The notes under the pieces: model-generated | Seen by the model: only the letters and a program-made list of their open reading frames with translations | What the model was told of the DNA's origin: nothing | Databases searched by the model: none | Assembly (NCBI RefSeq): GCF_004345735.1 | Contig: NZ_SLXL01000005.1 | Location: 110,180 to 174,179 of the forward strand | Length of the DNA stretch: 64,000 nt | Source: Rhodovulum adriaticum | Lineage (GTDB): Bacteria > Pseudomonadota > Alphaproteobacteria > Rhodobacterales > Rhodobacteraceae | Direction: 5' to 3' | Made by a program: the position numbers and the translations under genes | Part shown: piece by piece, positions 25,925 through 35,291 of the stretch | Layout: each line of letters starts with the position of its first letter | Position numbering within the stretch: position 1 is the stretch's first letter

Positions 25925-27400
25925 TCAGGCGCCCTGGGCGGCCTGGTCGCGATGCGCGCGGCGCGATTGCAGAATGCTGGCGATGGCGGTTTCGATATAT
26001 TCCTCGCCCAGGCTGTCGATGGCCTCGATGCCCGCGTCGGCCAGCCGCTTGCGCGGACCGTTGCCGATCATCTGGCACAGGACGTAGGGCACATCGTCCA
26101 GAACCTTGATGATCTCGTCCATCCGCTCGGCATCGCCATAGCCGCCCAGGCAGTAATTGTCGGCGCGCCGATGCCCGACGAAGCTGATACCGTCGGCATC
26201 GGCCTCGTAGATCTGGAACTCGGTCGCCTTGCCGAAATGCAGGTTGATCCGGCCCGAACCACGGGTGCAGACCGCAAAGAGGGTGGGCGCCTCGGCAGCC
26301 GCGGCGGCCTGCTCGGCCAGCCCAGCGGCGGCCTGGCGGTCCTTGCGTTCCTCGGCCACCCAAGCGCGGTAGGCTTCGCGGGCCTCGGGGGCGTCCTCGA
26401 TTTCCTCGGGCAGCTTGTCCAGGGTGAAATCCTGGCCGCGATCCTCGCCCAGCAGGCCCACGGCGTCGGCGCGGCACTGGCGGCAATGGCGCATCAGGTT
26501 GGCACCGCCGGCGCAGGCGTCCTGCACCTTCTTCAGCTCGGCCGCGGTCGGGCCGCGCTGGCCGGTCAGGCCGAAATGGGTGCCGTGGGCGGGGTCGGAA
26601 ATCAGCGGCATGATGTTGTGCAGGAAGGCGCCGCGCGCCTTGACCGCCTTGTTCACCTCGATCAGGTGGTCGTCGTTGATGCCGGGGATCAGGACCGAGT
26701 TCACCTTTACCAGAACGCCGCGTTCATGCAGCATTTCCAGCGCCTGAAGCTGGCGGTCGCGCAGGATGGTTGCGGCCTCTACCCCGGTGCGGCGCTTGCG
26801 TTCGTAGAAGATCCACGGAACGATCTGCGCGCCGATCTCGGGGTCGATGGCGTTGATGGTGATCGTAACGTGGTCGATGTTCATCGCCACGATTTCATCG
26901 ATGTGATCGGGCAGGGCCAAACCGTTGGAAGACAGGCACAGCTTGATGTCGGGCAGGCGCTGCGACACCAGATCGAAGGTCGCCTTGGTCTTGCGCCAGT
27001 CATACGCGGCATCCCCCGGCCCGGCGATGCCCAGAACGGAAAGCTGGGGCACCTCGGCGGCCACGGCCAGCACCTTGCGCGCGGCCTGTTCGGGCGTCAG
27101 GCGTTCGGACACCACGCCCGGGCGGCTTTCGTTGGCGCAGTCGTATTTGCGATTGCAGTAGTTGCACTGGATGTTGCACGCGGGCGAGACCGCGACATGC
27201 ATCCGGGCGAAGTAGTGGTGCGCCTCTTCGGAATAGCAGGGGTGATCCTTGACCTTGGCCCAGGTTTCCGGGTCCATGTCCGCGGGTCCGGCGGACGAGC
27301 CGCAGCTGCTGGACGAACACCCCCCCTTGGCCAGGTTTTTCCCCATCTCCTGTCGGTTGGAGACGGCAAGGCCGGAAATCGGGATCAGGGGGGCGGACAT
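25925..27400 (-). CDS. nifB: NifB, FeMo-cofactor precursor synthase (radical SAM)
   Basis: A 491-residue protein that makes NifB-co, the Fe-S-C core of FeMoco. The radical SAM motif is Cys75-x3-Cys79-x2-Cys82 ([17 protein letters not shown]); additional Cys pairs near residues 28-33 and in [19 protein letters not shown] fit the auxiliary cluster sites. A NifX-like domain (about residues 365-491, [15 protein letters not shown]) is fused at the C-terminus. The ATG at 27400 has AAGGAGAG upstream. First gene of a sigma54-dependent operon. Confidence 0.96.
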   Translation of the reverse strand: MSAPLIPISGLAVSNRQEMGKNLAKGGCSSSSCGSSAGPADMDPETWAKVKDHPCYSEEAHHYFARMHVAVSPACNIQCNYCNRKYDCANESRPGVVSERLTPEQAARKVLAVAAEVPQLSVLGIAGPGDAAYDWRKTKATFDLVSQRLPDIKLCLSSNGLALPDHIDEIVAMNIDHVTITINAIDPEIGAQIVPWIFYERKRRTGVEAATILRDRQLQALEMLHERGVLVKVNSVLIPGINDDHLIEVNKAVKARGAFLHNIMPLISDPAHGTHFGLTGQRGPTAAELKKVQDACAGGANLMRHCRQCRADAVGLLGEDRGQDFTLDKLPEEIEDAPEAREAYRAWVAEERKDRQAAAGLAEQAAAAAEAPTLFAVCTRGSGRINLHFGKATEFQIYEADADGISFVGHRRADNYCLGGYGDAERMDEIIKVLDDVPYVLCQMIGNGPRKRLADAGIEAIDSLGEEYIETAIASILQSRRAHRDQAAQGA

Positions 27401-27436
27401 GGGCACTCTCCTTCGGTTCGCGTCACCGAAAGAAGA

Positions 27437-27452
27437 AGCAGAGAGCGTGCCA
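27437..27452 (-). promoter_or_regulatory. Sigma54 (-24/-12) promoter of nifB
   Basis: Minus-strand reading TGGCACGCTCTCTGCT with GG and GC 12 bp apart; same CTGC variant at -12 as nifH. Predicted start near 27426, leader about 25 nt. Confidence 0.83.
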
Positions 27453-27506
27453 AGCCAAGTAGCGCTGCATTTCGTGGGCTGCACGTGTGTAGGGCGCACC
27501 TTGTCC

Positions 27507-27522
27507 TGTCGCGGGGCCGACA
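27507..27522 (-). promoter_or_regulatory. NifA upstream activator sequence of nifB
   Basis: TGT-N10-ACA (TGTCGCGGGGCCGACA), itself nearly palindromic, about 70 bp upstream of the nifB sigma54 element. Confidence 0.7.
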
Positions 27523-27688
27523 GTGCGTCGCAAAGGCGACAAATCATGCGCGGGCGGCCTTCCCACCCCTGACATCCGGCTGACCGGCGGTGTCAGCCCT
27601 GTGTGTGCAGCCCCATGCGATGGTGCCCGCGGACCGGTACGGCGCCGGTCGAAATGAAATCAGGTAACAAAACCAAGGAGGAGACGCC

Positions 27689-27895
27689 ATGCCCAACATG
27701 CACGAAATCCGCATGCCCCGGACCGTGCGCCGCCCGGATACCGGCGGGCCCGCCCTGCGCCGGGGCATGTACCGTTGCCCGCACCAGCAAGTTCAGGACC
27801 AGCGGATTCCCGAATGCCCTGCTACCTGGTGCGATGCCCCGTGGTCCTCTGGCCGGACGCTTTGCCCCGCCGTGACGCAGGACGCGCGCGGATAA
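27689..27895 (+). CDS. Small Cys-containing protein between nifB and nifA, unknown
   Basis: A 68-residue ORF preceded by a near-perfect ribosome binding site (AAGGAGGAGA, 6 bp before the ATG). It is rich in Pro and Arg and has five cysteines, four of them in the second half (CPHQQ, ECPATWC, LCP). It runs opposite to all nif genes and ends three bases before the nifA stop. I do not recognise a family. The excellent binding site and cysteine content argue for a real gene; Arg-rich composition could also be an artefact of GC-rich sequence. Confidence 0.5.
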   Translation: MPNMHEIRMPRTVRRPDTGGPALRRGMYRCPHQQVQDQRIPECPATWCDAPWSSGRTLCPAVTQDARG

Positions 27896-27897
27896 GC

Positions 27898-29616
27898 CTA
27901 GAATTTGCGGACCTCGATCCCGTGCTTTTTCAGGGCATAGCCGATCTGGCGCGGGGTCAGGCCCAGCAGGCGCGCGGCCTTGGCTTGGACCCAGCCGGCG
28001 CGCTCCATCGCGTCCAGCAGGCGCGCCCGGTCATCCTGCGGGGGCACCGCCGGTTCCGCTGGCGGGGCCGACGGTGCCGGCGCCGAACAGACAGGGCTGG
28101 GGTGCGGACAGGGGCTGGGCGCAGGGCGCGGATCGCGGCTGCTGTCGATCACCGGCAGGGGCATGCGGGCCGCCAGCCCACCGATGGGCGAATGTTCGCC
28201 CGTCTGCATGCGCCACAGATCCGCCGACAGGCAATTGCCCTGGCTACAGGCCAGTTCCTGCGCGTCGATCTCGGCCCCCGAGGACAGGGCCGCGACGCGG
28301 CTGATGCAGTTTTCCAACTCGCGCACATTGCCGGGAAACTGGCAGCGCGTCAGCAGGTTCAGCGCCTCGGGCGTCAGCCGCTTGTCCATGCCGTTTTCGG
28401 CGTTGAACCGCGTCAGGAAGGTCTGCGCCAGCACCGGCACATCCTCCAGCCGCTCGCGCAGCGGCGGCAACACGATGGGCACCACGCAGATGCGGAAATA
28501 CAGGTCGGCCCGGAAATCGCCACGGGCGACGGCGGCCTCTAGGTCGCGGTTGGTGGCGGTGACCAGGCGCACGTCCACCTTCAGCGTGCGGGTGCCACCG
28601 ACCCTTTCATACTCACCCTCTTGCAGGATGCGCAGCAGCTTGGCCTGGAATTCCGGCCCGATCTCGCCGATCTCGTCCAGAAACAGGGTGCCCTTGTCGG
28701 CCAGTTCGAAGCGGCCCTTCTTTTGCGAAACGGCCCCTGTGAACGAACCTTTTTCGTGCCCGAACAGTTCCGATTCCAGCAAGCTTTGGCTAAGCGCGGC
28801 GCAGTTGACCTTGACGAAGGGTTTGTCCTTGCGATCGGACAGGGCGTGCACGGCGCGGGCGAACAATTCCTTGCCGGTGCCGCTTTCGCCGCGCAGCAGG
28901 ACGGGGGTGTTGGTCGGCGCCACCTTGCGGATCTGGGCGATCACCGCCTTGATCGCGGGGCTGTCGCCGATGACGCCCTCGATCGGCTGGGGCGGCGCAG
29001 GCACCGGGCCGACATCCTTTTCGTTGGCCTTGCGCAGGGCCAGGCGCGCCTCTTCCATCAGGCGTTCGCGGTCGCGGGCGACCAGGCGGCGGAACTTGAT
29101 CGACTGTTCCAGGATCGAGGCGATCATCGTCATGACGCGCTGCGCCTCGTCCAGCAGTTCCCAACCGCCATCGGTCAGGTCGCGCCAGGCACCCAGAACG
29201 CCGATGACATAGGGCGAATGCACCTGTTCGCGGATCGGCACCGCGATAAAGGCGTAACGGTCGTGCGACGCCCCCTTGGGCAGGCCCGCGGGGCCGATAT
29301 CGGCGGTGACATCGCGCGATACCAGCGTGACCCCGGTGCGAAACACCGTGCGCGTCACCTCGACCGGCAGCGCGCCGGTGGTAGCGGGCAGCGTCGCGGA
29401 CCCCTTGGTCGTGGCGGCGATCAGGAACGGATTGATCGGCCCCGCCTTGCCGCCGCTGTCATCCAGCAGCGCCAGCGCCCCCGTTTCCAGGCCCATGAAC
29501 GAGGACAGGACATTCAGCACCGACGGCATGGCCGCGACCGGATCGCTGGCCCCGGTCAGGATCTTGGCGGCTTCGCAAACGGTATCAAGCGGGAAACATT
29601 CTGGGCGCATGGGCAT
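27898..29616 (-). CDS. nifA: NifA, sigma54-dependent nif transcription activator
   Basis: A 572-residue activator: GAF domain (about 10-175), AAA+ domain with Walker A GESGTGKE (243-250), the sigma54-contact loop GSFTGA (290-295) and Walker B LFLDEIGE (311-318), then a linker with Cys-x4-Cys (ACSQGNC) as in oxygen-sensitive alphaproteobacterial NifA, a Pro/Ser-rich stretch, and a C-terminal Fis-type helix-turn-helix ([26 protein letters not shown]). It binds the TGT-N10-ACA sites found before nifH and nifB. The start is uncertain: ATGs at 29616 and 29610 and a GTG at 29655 all lack a strong binding site. Confidence 0.95.
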   Translation of the reverse strand: MPMRPECFPLDTVCEAAKILTGASDPVAAMPSVLNVLSSFMGLETGALALLDDSGGKAGPINPFLIAATTKGSATLPATTGALPVEVTRTVFRTGVTLVSRDVTADIGPAGLPKGASHDRYAFIAVPIREQVHSPYVIGVLGAWRDLTDGGWELLDEAQRVMTMIASILEQSIKFRRLVARDRERLMEEARLALRKANEKDVGPVPAPPQPIEGVIGDSPAIKAVIAQIRKVAPTNTPVLLRGESGTGKELFARAVHALSDRKDKPFVKVNCAALSQSLLESELFGHEKGSFTGAVSQKKGRFELADKGTLFLDEIGEIGPEFQAKLLRILQEGEYERVGGTRTLKVDVRLVTATNRDLEAAVARGDFRADLYFRICVVPIVLPPLRERLEDVPVLAQTFLTRFNAENGMDKRLTPEALNLLTRCQFPGNVRELENCISRVAALSSGAEIDAQELACSQGNCLSADLWRMQTGEHSPIGGLAARMPLPVIDSSRDPRPAPSPCPHPSPVCSAPAPSAPPAEPAVPPQDDRARLLDAMERAGWVQAKAARLLGLTPRQIGYALKKHGIEVRKF

Positions 29617-30034
29617 GGCTGGCGCACGATACCGGACAAGGCCGATCCCGTGCACGGATCATCTTTCGGGTTACGAGATTACATCCCCATCCTTTTCGAA
29701 TGGCCCCAGCTTGTCCAGCCCAAGGCCGATTTCCCCCCGGATCGCGACGGCGCACCGCACCCCGAACAGGCAAATGCACAAAGCTTATGCTGCAGCGCAA
29801 CAAAATCGGCAGTTTTCTTGCAGCTTTCCGCGCGCAGCGCCGAATCTCGCCCCACCGCGCGCTGCGGCCTTAAGCCCCCATTAGCCTTTGTTTGCTAGCA
29901 CGACGCCCGCCTCGCGCCGCAGGGTGCCGGGCCTTCTCAGGAAAACGGCTGACATTCGAGGACCGCACCGCCCGGACCGGGCGCGCGCGGCCTTTCGTCA
30001 TGCGCAGCCGGAACGCAGCCGGAAAGGGGTTTCG
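29617..30034. other. Intergenic region nifA / beta-helix protein
   Basis: About 420 bp between divergent genes, presumably holding both promoters. A TATGCTGC near 29787 resembles a -10 element. I found no TGT-N10-ACA site or sigma54 promoter for nifA, and no coding sequence. Confidence 0.5.
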
Positions 30035-32326
30035 ATGAACAAGGCGATTACCGATGGGCTGGTGCTGATGCCACCGCCCTTTGCCCAGGGGCTGGACATG
30101 TGGTCGCGCGAGGACGGCACGCCCGGCAGCCTGACCTATGACGGCGCGGACGACGCGGCGCTGGTGCCCGCCGACCAGGATTTCGCCGACTGCCTGGAAC
30201 TGCTCAAGACCGAAGAGGTGCAGTGCCTGCGCCACATGGGCCAGACGCCAATCCTGCCCGGCTGCTATCTGCGCGTTACCGCGCGCGTCAAAGCGCTGTC
30301 GGGCAACCTGCCCGAGGTGCGGATCGCCGCCTGGGCGGGCGACGGCAACGGGGATCACGTCGCCGATCTGGTCGAAACCGGCCCGGCAACCCCGCTGACC
30401 ACCTATGGCAAGGTGGAAACCGTCAGCGCCATCATCGGCACCGGCCATCGCGGCGGCGTGGACATGCCATGGGGCCTGGCGCCGGTCTATGCCCATGTCG
30501 GGCTGGACCTGACCGGGCAGGACGGCGGCGTGGTGCGCATCGACGATCTGGTGGTGGAGGATGTCACCGCCGCCTTTCTGCGCGACATGATGAACTGGGT
30601 GGACGTGCGCGATTACGGCGCCCTGGGCGATGGCGTGACCGATGACAGCGCCGCCTTTGCCGCCGCGGACGCCGCCGCGAACGGGCGCCAGGTGCTGGTG
30701 CCCGAGGGCCGCTTCTGGCTGGCCGATCACGTCACCTTTGAGAACCGCGTGCGGTTTCAGGGCACGGTCAGCATGCCCGCGGACAAGCGGCTGACCCTGA
30801 CCAAGAATTATGACCTGCCGACCTATATCACCGCCTTCGGCGATGAGCTGGAGGCGTTCCGCCGGGCGGTTGCGGTGCTGTTCAACTACTCCGACCACGA
30901 AAGCCTGGACATGGGCGGCCGCCGGATCGAACTGACCGAGCCGATCGACATGCAGGCCGCCGTCGCGAACAAGGATTTCTACGCGATCCGCCGGGTGATC
31001 CGACGCGGACAGTTCTACGCCAAACCCTCTTCTGCCTGGGACAGCGTGCAGGTCACGTCGCAGGCGACCTATTCGACCGCCTCCCCGACCAAGCTGACCA
31101 ATGTCGCCAATATCGCCAGCATTCCGGTCGGATCGCTGGTGCAGGGGCTGGGCGTGGGGCGCGAGGTCTATGTCCGCGAGGTGAACCCGGGCGCGGCGAC
31201 CCTGACCCTCAGCCAGCCGCTGTTCGATGCCGCGGGCACACAGACCTACACCTTTACGCGGTTCAAATACATCCTTGATTTCAGCGGCTTCTCGGCACTG
31301 GACAAGTTCGTTCTGGACGATATCGAGTTCCAGTGCGACGGCGAGGCCAGCGCGATCCTGCTGCCGCCCGCGGGGCAGATCTTTCACTTGCGGGACTGCT
31401 TCATCACCAAGCCCAGGGATCGCGGGATCACCTCGCACGGCAAGGGGTGCTATGGCATGCTGATCGACCGCTGCCAGTTCATTTCGAACGAACAGCCGAT
31501 GCGCGCGCAGGACCGGACGACCATCGCCGTCAACATCAACGACAACGACGCCAAGATCCGCGACAACCGCGTGGTGCGCTTTGCCCATTTCCTGGTGATG
31601 CACGGGTCGGGCCACGTCATCGCCAACAACCACTGGTTTCAGGGCGATACCGAAACCGACGGCACCCGCGTTGCCGGGATCGTGCTGACCCAGCCCAACG
31701 TCAAGACGACGATCACCGGCAACTATATCGACAACAGCTTCATCGAGTGGACGAACGAACACGACGCCGCGCCGGATTTCTCGTCGGAATATACCTTTGG
31801 CGGGCTGACCGTGACGGGCAACATCTTTACCGTGAACGATGTGGCGCCGTGGTTCCACTGGTTCGTGTTCAAACCGCACGGGCCGGGCCATTTCATCCAG
31901 GGTCTGAACCTGTCGGGCAACGTGTTCCGGGCGATCAACGGCAAGATCGACCGGGTCGATCACGTCGACACCACCCATGCGGAGTTGGACATGACCCTGG
32001 CGCGCAACATCACCGTTCAGGGCAATGCCTTCAACGGGGTCGCACAAGTGATCGCCAACCCGGTGACGCTGGAATTCGACATCGCCTCGGCGCAGACGAC
32101 ATGGACGCTGGAATTCGGCGACATCCTGCCCTTTGGCGGGCGGGTGCGCACCGTGACATCCGTTCTGGCGGAAAACGCGATCCGCGGCGACACGGGCAGC
32201 CCGGTTTCGGGCATGCCCTATGCCAAGCCGCAGCAGGGCAGCGACGGGCGGTCCGTCGCGCTGGTCTGGCCCGAGGCGTGCAAGGGCCGCGTGCAGGTCA
32301 CGGCGCGGATGGACAACCCCGTCTGA
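30035..32326 (+). CDS. Right-handed beta-helix (pectate-lyase-3 / GH28-like) protein
   Basis: A 763-residue protein. About residues 190-240 read VDVRDYGALGDGVTDDSAAFAAAD, the diagnostic start of Pectate_lyase_3 / GH28-like beta-helix domains; later segments such as GYMLIDRCQF, ITGNYIDNSF and LTVTGNIF are beta-helix rungs. There is no signal peptide, and an N-terminal domain of about 180 residues looks like a lectin-like or adaptor fold. Proteins of this build in Rhodobacterales can be tail- or head-spike-like capsule-binding proteins or surface polysaccharide enzymes. The ATG at 30035 has GGAAAGGGG upstream. Flanking genes do not reveal its role. Confidence 0.75.
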   Translation: MNKAITDGLVLMPPPFAQGLDMWSREDGTPGSLTYDGADDAALVPADQDFADCLELLKTEEVQCLRHMGQTPILPGCYLRVTARVKALSGNLPEVRIAAWAGDGNGDHVADLVETGPATPLTTYGKVETVSAIIGTGHRGGVDMPWGLAPVYAHVGLDLTGQDGGVVRIDDLVVEDVTAAFLRDMMNWVDVRDYGALGDGVTDDSAAFAAADAAANGRQVLVPEGRFWLADHVTFENRVRFQGTVSMPADKRLTLTKNYDLPTYITAFGDELEAFRRAVAVLFNYSDHESLDMGGRRIELTEPIDMQAAVANKDFYAIRRVIRRGQFYAKPSSAWDSVQVTSQATYSTASPTKLTNVANIASIPVGSLVQGLGVGREVYVREVNPGAATLTLSQPLFDAAGTQTYTFTRFKYILDFSGFSALDKFVLDDIEFQCDGEASAILLPPAGQIFHLRDCFITKPRDRGITSHGKGCYGMLIDRCQFISNEQPMRAQDRTTIAVNINDNDAKIRDNRVVRFAHFLVMHGSGHVIANNHWFQGDTETDGTRVAGIVLTQPNVKTTITGNYIDNSFIEWTNEHDAAPDFSSEYTFGGLTVTGNIFTVNDVAPWFHWFVFKPHGPGHFIQGLNLSGNVFRAINGKIDRVDHVDTTHAELDMTLARNITVQGNAFNGVAQVIANPVTLEFDIASAQTTWTLEFGDILPFGGRVRTVTSVLAENAIRGDTGSPVSGMPYAKPQQGSDGRSVALVWPEACKGRVQVTARMDNPV

Positions 32327-32346
32327 CAGGGCAACGATACGGTGGA

Positions 32347-32373
32347 GGGGCCGCGCCGGGCGCGGCCCCTTTT
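32347..32373 (+). terminator. Rho-independent terminator after the beta-helix gene
   Basis: GC-rich 9-bp stem GGGGCCGCG / CGCGGCCCC with a 5-base loop and TTTT directly after. It lies between convergent genes. Confidence 0.88.
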
Positions 32374-32858
32374 CATGGCTGGCCCAGATCCGCCGCCGTC
32401 AGCCGCCAGGCCCGCCCGAACCCGCCGTTCAGGTGGCCCGCCTCTGGCATCAGCCGCACCAGGTGAAAATCGGCGAAATCGATGTAAAGCTGCGCCTTTG
32501 GCTGTTGTGCCAGGTAATGGTCGCGCAGCGCGGCGTACTCTGCCCCATCCCGCGCCACGAACGCGGCCCGCGCCTGCAGGGTCAGGCGGGGATGGGTCAG
32601 CGGATCGCCCTTTTCCCCCGGCTCCCCCACCAGGACCGAGCAGCGCGGGTCCGCCCGCAGCGCCGCCGTATGCGGGGCAAGGTCGGACACCAGCGTCAGC
32701 GGCACGCCGTCCGGCCCCCGAACCAGCGCGATCCGGGTAACGAAGGGCGCGCCCTGCGCCAACCCCCCCAGCGCGGCAAAGCGTGCATCGCGGATCAGGT
32801 CACGGGCCAGGGTGCGCGCGGTCTCGTCCGCGGGCAGGAACGGGTCGTTGGCGGGCAT
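32373..32858 (-). CDS. HugZ/pyridoxamine-phosphate-oxidase-like protein
   Basis: A 161-residue split-barrel flavin-binding-type protein: ARDLIRDARFAALGGLAQGAPFVTRIALVR, then TLVSDLAPHTAALRADPRCSVLVGEPG and a C-terminal YIDFADFHLVRLMPEAGHLNGGFGRAW. The last segment, with the conserved His and GGFGRA, is typical of HugZ/HutZ haem-utilisation proteins, here without the usual DUF2470 extension. It may bind haem or flavin. AAGGAGGAG precedes the ATG. Confidence 0.85.
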   Translation of the reverse strand: MPANDPFLPADETARTLARDLIRDARFAALGGLAQGAPFVTRIALVRGPDGVPLTLVSDLAPHTAALRADPRCSVLVGEPGEKGDPLTHPRLTLQARAAFVARDGAEYAALRDHYLAQQPKAQLYIDFADFHLVRLMPEAGHLNGGFGRAWRLTAADLGQP

Positions 32859-32963
32859 CTCTCCTCCTTGTTTTGGGCATGATGGGCCACCCGGCCCGCT
32901 TTGCCCAGCCTTGCGCGCCGCGCCGGGCTGCGCTTTGCTGATCGCGGGAAAAGGGAGACAGAC

Positions 32964-33563
32964 ATGAAACGAACGATTGCAGCGGTTGCGCTGGCCCTTG
33001 CGGCAGCCACCCCCCTGTGGGCCGAGGATGGCGTCGGCATCCGCCCAGACCGGATGAGCGTGACCGTCCAGACCCCCGGCGGCAGCGCCGAGATTTCGCG
33101 CATCCAGGACACCGAACATGAACTCAGCGGCGAATGGGCGCGCACATCGCGCCCCTGCCCGCCCTTCTGCATCCAACCGATGATCCCCGCCGAGGGCGTG
33201 GACACCATCGGCGAGATCGAGTTGCTGGAGATGCTGGAAAATCCCGACGTGATCGTGATCGACAGCCGCACGCAATCCTGGTTCGAAAGCGGATCGATCC
33301 CCGGCGCGGTGAACATGCCCTATACCGAAACGGTCGATCGGTTGGCCGAGCTGGGCTGCGCGCTGGATTTCGACGGTTGGGCCTGCGAGGACGCACGCGA
33401 GGTGGCGCTGTTCTGCAACGGGCCGTGGTGCGGCCAGTCGCCCACCGCGATCCGCCGCATGATCGAGGCGGGCTATCCGGCCGAACGCATCCACTATTAC
33501 CGCGGCGGCATGCAGGTGTGGCGCCTGCTGGGGCTGAGCGTGACCGACGCCACAGGCGATTGA
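32964..33563 (+). CDS. Periplasmic rhodanese-like protein
   Basis: A 199-residue protein with a Sec signal peptide (KRTIAAVALALAAATPLWA, cleaved before EDG). The rhodanese domain runs from about 75 to 190: DVIVIDSRTQSWFESGSIPGA, then the active-site loop FCNGPWCGQSPTAIRRM and YYRGGMQVWRLLGL. The loop cysteine fits a sulfurtransferase or thiol-redox role in the periplasm. The ATG at 32964 has AAGGGAG upstream. Confidence 0.88.
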   Translation: MKRTIAAVALALAAATPLWAEDGVGIRPDRMSVTVQTPGGSAEISRIQDTEHELSGEWARTSRPCPPFCIQPMIPAEGVDTIGEIELLEMLENPDVIVIDSRTQSWFESGSIPGAVNMPYTETVDRLAELGCALDFDGWACEDAREVALFCNGPWCGQSPTAIRRMIEAGYPAERIHYYRGGMQVWRLLGLSVTDATGD

Positions 33564-33608
33564 GCGCGGCGCATCGCGGGGGCTGGGCAAACACCCAGGC
33601 GGCGCATA

Positions 33609-33623
33609 TGCTGCGATGCAGCA
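33609..33623. promoter_or_regulatory. Palindrome TGCTGCGATGCAGCA, candidate PhaR-type operator
   Basis: Perfect 6-bp arms with a 3-base spacer; it contains CTGC-N3-GCAG, the sequence reported for PhaR binding in Rhodobacter sphaeroides. It overlaps a TATGCT -10-like element and lies 15 bp before the ParA-like start codon. The same palindrome occurs at 36671-36685. Confidence 0.45.
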
Positions 33624-33638
33624 CAAACAGGGGCATCC

Positions 33639-34280
33639 ATGGCCGGGACGATCATAACCATCGCGCAGCAAAAGGGCGGGTCGGGCAAGACGACGCTGGC
33701 CGCCAACCTGGCCGTGGCCTTTGCCCGGCAGGGGCTGAGCGTCGCGCTGCTGGACACCGACCCCCAGGGCAGCCTGGGCCGCTGGTTCATGACCCGCCAC
33801 GAGGCCCGCACCGATGGCCCGGGGATGGAGTTTTCCACTGCCTCGGCCTGGGGCGTGGGGTATGAGACCGAGAAACTGGCCCGCGCCCACGACATCGTGC
33901 TGATCGACACCCCGCCCAAGGCCGACAGCGACCTGCGCCCGGCGCTGCGGGCCGCCGCACTGGTGCTGGTGCCCGTCGCCGCCAGCCATGTGGATCTGTG
34001 GGCGACCGAGGGCGTGCTGGACCTGGCCCGGCGCGAGGACCGGCAGGTGCTGGTCGTCTTGAACCGGATGCGCGCAGGCACCCGGCTGGCCACCGAAATC
34101 GGCGAAACCGCCGCCGGGCTGGGCAGCGATCTGGCCGCGGCCCAACTGGCCAACCGCGTCGCCTATGCCGAGGCCTTGGGACAGGGGCGCGGCGTGCACG
34201 AACTGCCCCGCCATGGCCCCGCCAGCACCGAGATCGACGCGCTGGCCGCCGAGGTGCTGAACACCGTCAGGCGCGACTGA
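33639..34280 (+). CDS. ParA/MinD-family ATPase
   Basis: A 213-residue ATPase with a deviant Walker A (AQQKGGSGKTTLAANLAVAF), Walker A' (LLDTDPQGSLGRWF) and Walker B (IVLIDTPPKADSD). No ParB follows, so it is an orphan ParA-like protein; such proteins position cargo, such as chemoreceptor clusters or carboxysome/PHB-like bodies, or take part in partition. A PhaR-like palindrome in front of it is suggestive of a granule link but unproved. Confidence 0.85.
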   Translation: MAGTIITIAQQKGGSGKTTLAANLAVAFARQGLSVALLDTDPQGSLGRWFMTRHEARTDGPGMEFSTASAWGVGYETEKLARAHDIVLIDTPPKADSDLRPALRAAALVLVPVAASHVDLWATEGVLDLARREDRQVLVVLNRMRAGTRLATEIGETAAGLGSDLAAAQLANRVAYAEALGQGRGVHELPRHGPASTEIDALAAEVLNTVRRD

Positions 34281-34369
34281 GCGCATTCCGAAACCGGCGC
34301 CGCGAATGCTCTGCCTCATTGCCGGGACCGCGGCCGCGTGCCATTCTGAGCCCCAGAGGGAGGCAAACC

Positions 34370-34777
34370 ATGTACAAGAATATCCTCGTCCCCGTCGCTG
34401 CCGATCACGACCCCCACCTGCCCGAGGTGCTGGCCATCGCGCGCCGCCTGCGGGCCGAGGGCGGCACGATCACCGCCCTGACGGTCGCCGAATCGGCACC
34501 GCCTTACGTCGCGCAATACCTGCCCGAGGATCAGGACGCCCGCACGCGGACCACGATCCACGAAGAGCTTGCCGCCGACCTGGCCGCTGAATCGGACATA
34601 GAGATCAAGGTGGTGTCCGGCCACGCGGCCAATACCATCGTCGATTACGCCGCGCGCAAGGACGTGGATTGCATTGTGCTGCATTCCCACCGGCCCGGCC
34701 TGCAGGACTATTTCCTGGGCTCCACCGCCTCGCGGGTGGTGCGCCACGCGCCCTGCGCTGTGCATATCCTGCGCTAG
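34370..34777 (+). CDS. Universal stress protein, UspA family
   Basis: A 135-residue single-domain Usp: MYKNILVPVAADHDPHLPEVL at the N-terminus and the ATP-binding type C-terminus with DCIVLHSHRPGLQDYFLGST followed by ASRVVRHAPCAVHILR (G-S-T-A-S pattern). GAGGGAGG is 6 bp from the ATG at 34370. Confidence 0.93.
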   Translation: MYKNILVPVAADHDPHLPEVLAIARRLRAEGGTITALTVAESAPPYVAQYLPEDQDARTRTTIHEELAADLAAESDIEIKVVSGHAANTIVDYAARKDVDCIVLHSHRPGLQDYFLGSTASRVVRHAPCAVHILR

Positions 34778-34877
34778 CCCGGCCCGACTGCCCGATTGCG
34801 GGGCCGGGGCGCGGCCCGCCATCGCGACAGTTCAGTTCCCGCGCCCCCCGCAGGCAGCAACCCACGGAGACAGACCC

Positions 34878-35198
34878 ATGCCCACCATTTCCCGCGATGC
34901 CGAGCTTCAGACCGTCATCACCACTTTCGACGTGACCCCGGGCACCTGCCAGGACCTGCTGGACGAGCTGGACGACGCCTATACGAATTTCATCTCCAAG
35001 CAGCCCGGCTTTATCGGGGCGGGCCTGCATGTGAACGACGCGCAGACCCGCATCGCCAACTACTCGCAATGGCAGCGGCGCGAGGATTTCCAGGCAATGC
35101 TGCGGTCCGAAGAGATGCGCGCGCGCAACCGCCGGATTTCCGCCCTGTGCAAAAGCTTTGAACCCGTGATGTACGACGTTTTCGGCAGCTTCGACTGA
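34878..35198 (+). CDS. Antibiotic-biosynthesis-monooxygenase (ABM) domain protein
   Basis: A 106-residue ferredoxin-like-fold protein: ITTFDVTPGTCQDLLDELDDAY, QPGFIGAGLHVNDAQTRIANYSQW and REDFQAML. Members range from quinol monooxygenases to haem-degrading enzymes; the substrate is unknown here. ATG at 34878 with CGGAGACAG upstream. Confidence 0.82.
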   Translation: MPTISRDAELQTVITTFDVTPGTCQDLLDELDDAYTNFISKQPGFIGAGLHVNDAQTRIANYSQWQRREDFQAMLRSEEMRARNRRISALCKSFEPVMYDVFGSFD

Positions 35199-35291
35199 GG
35201 CGCCACCGCTTGTTGACGGATATCAAGGTGCGCGGCGGCGCCGGGTGCAATCATGGTGGTGGAACGTGCCTGCAACGGGAGGGCCCCACCC

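Noticed and set aside
28621..29898. Plus-strand open frame antisense to nifA
   Set aside because: No motifs; explained by GC-skewed third positions of nifA.
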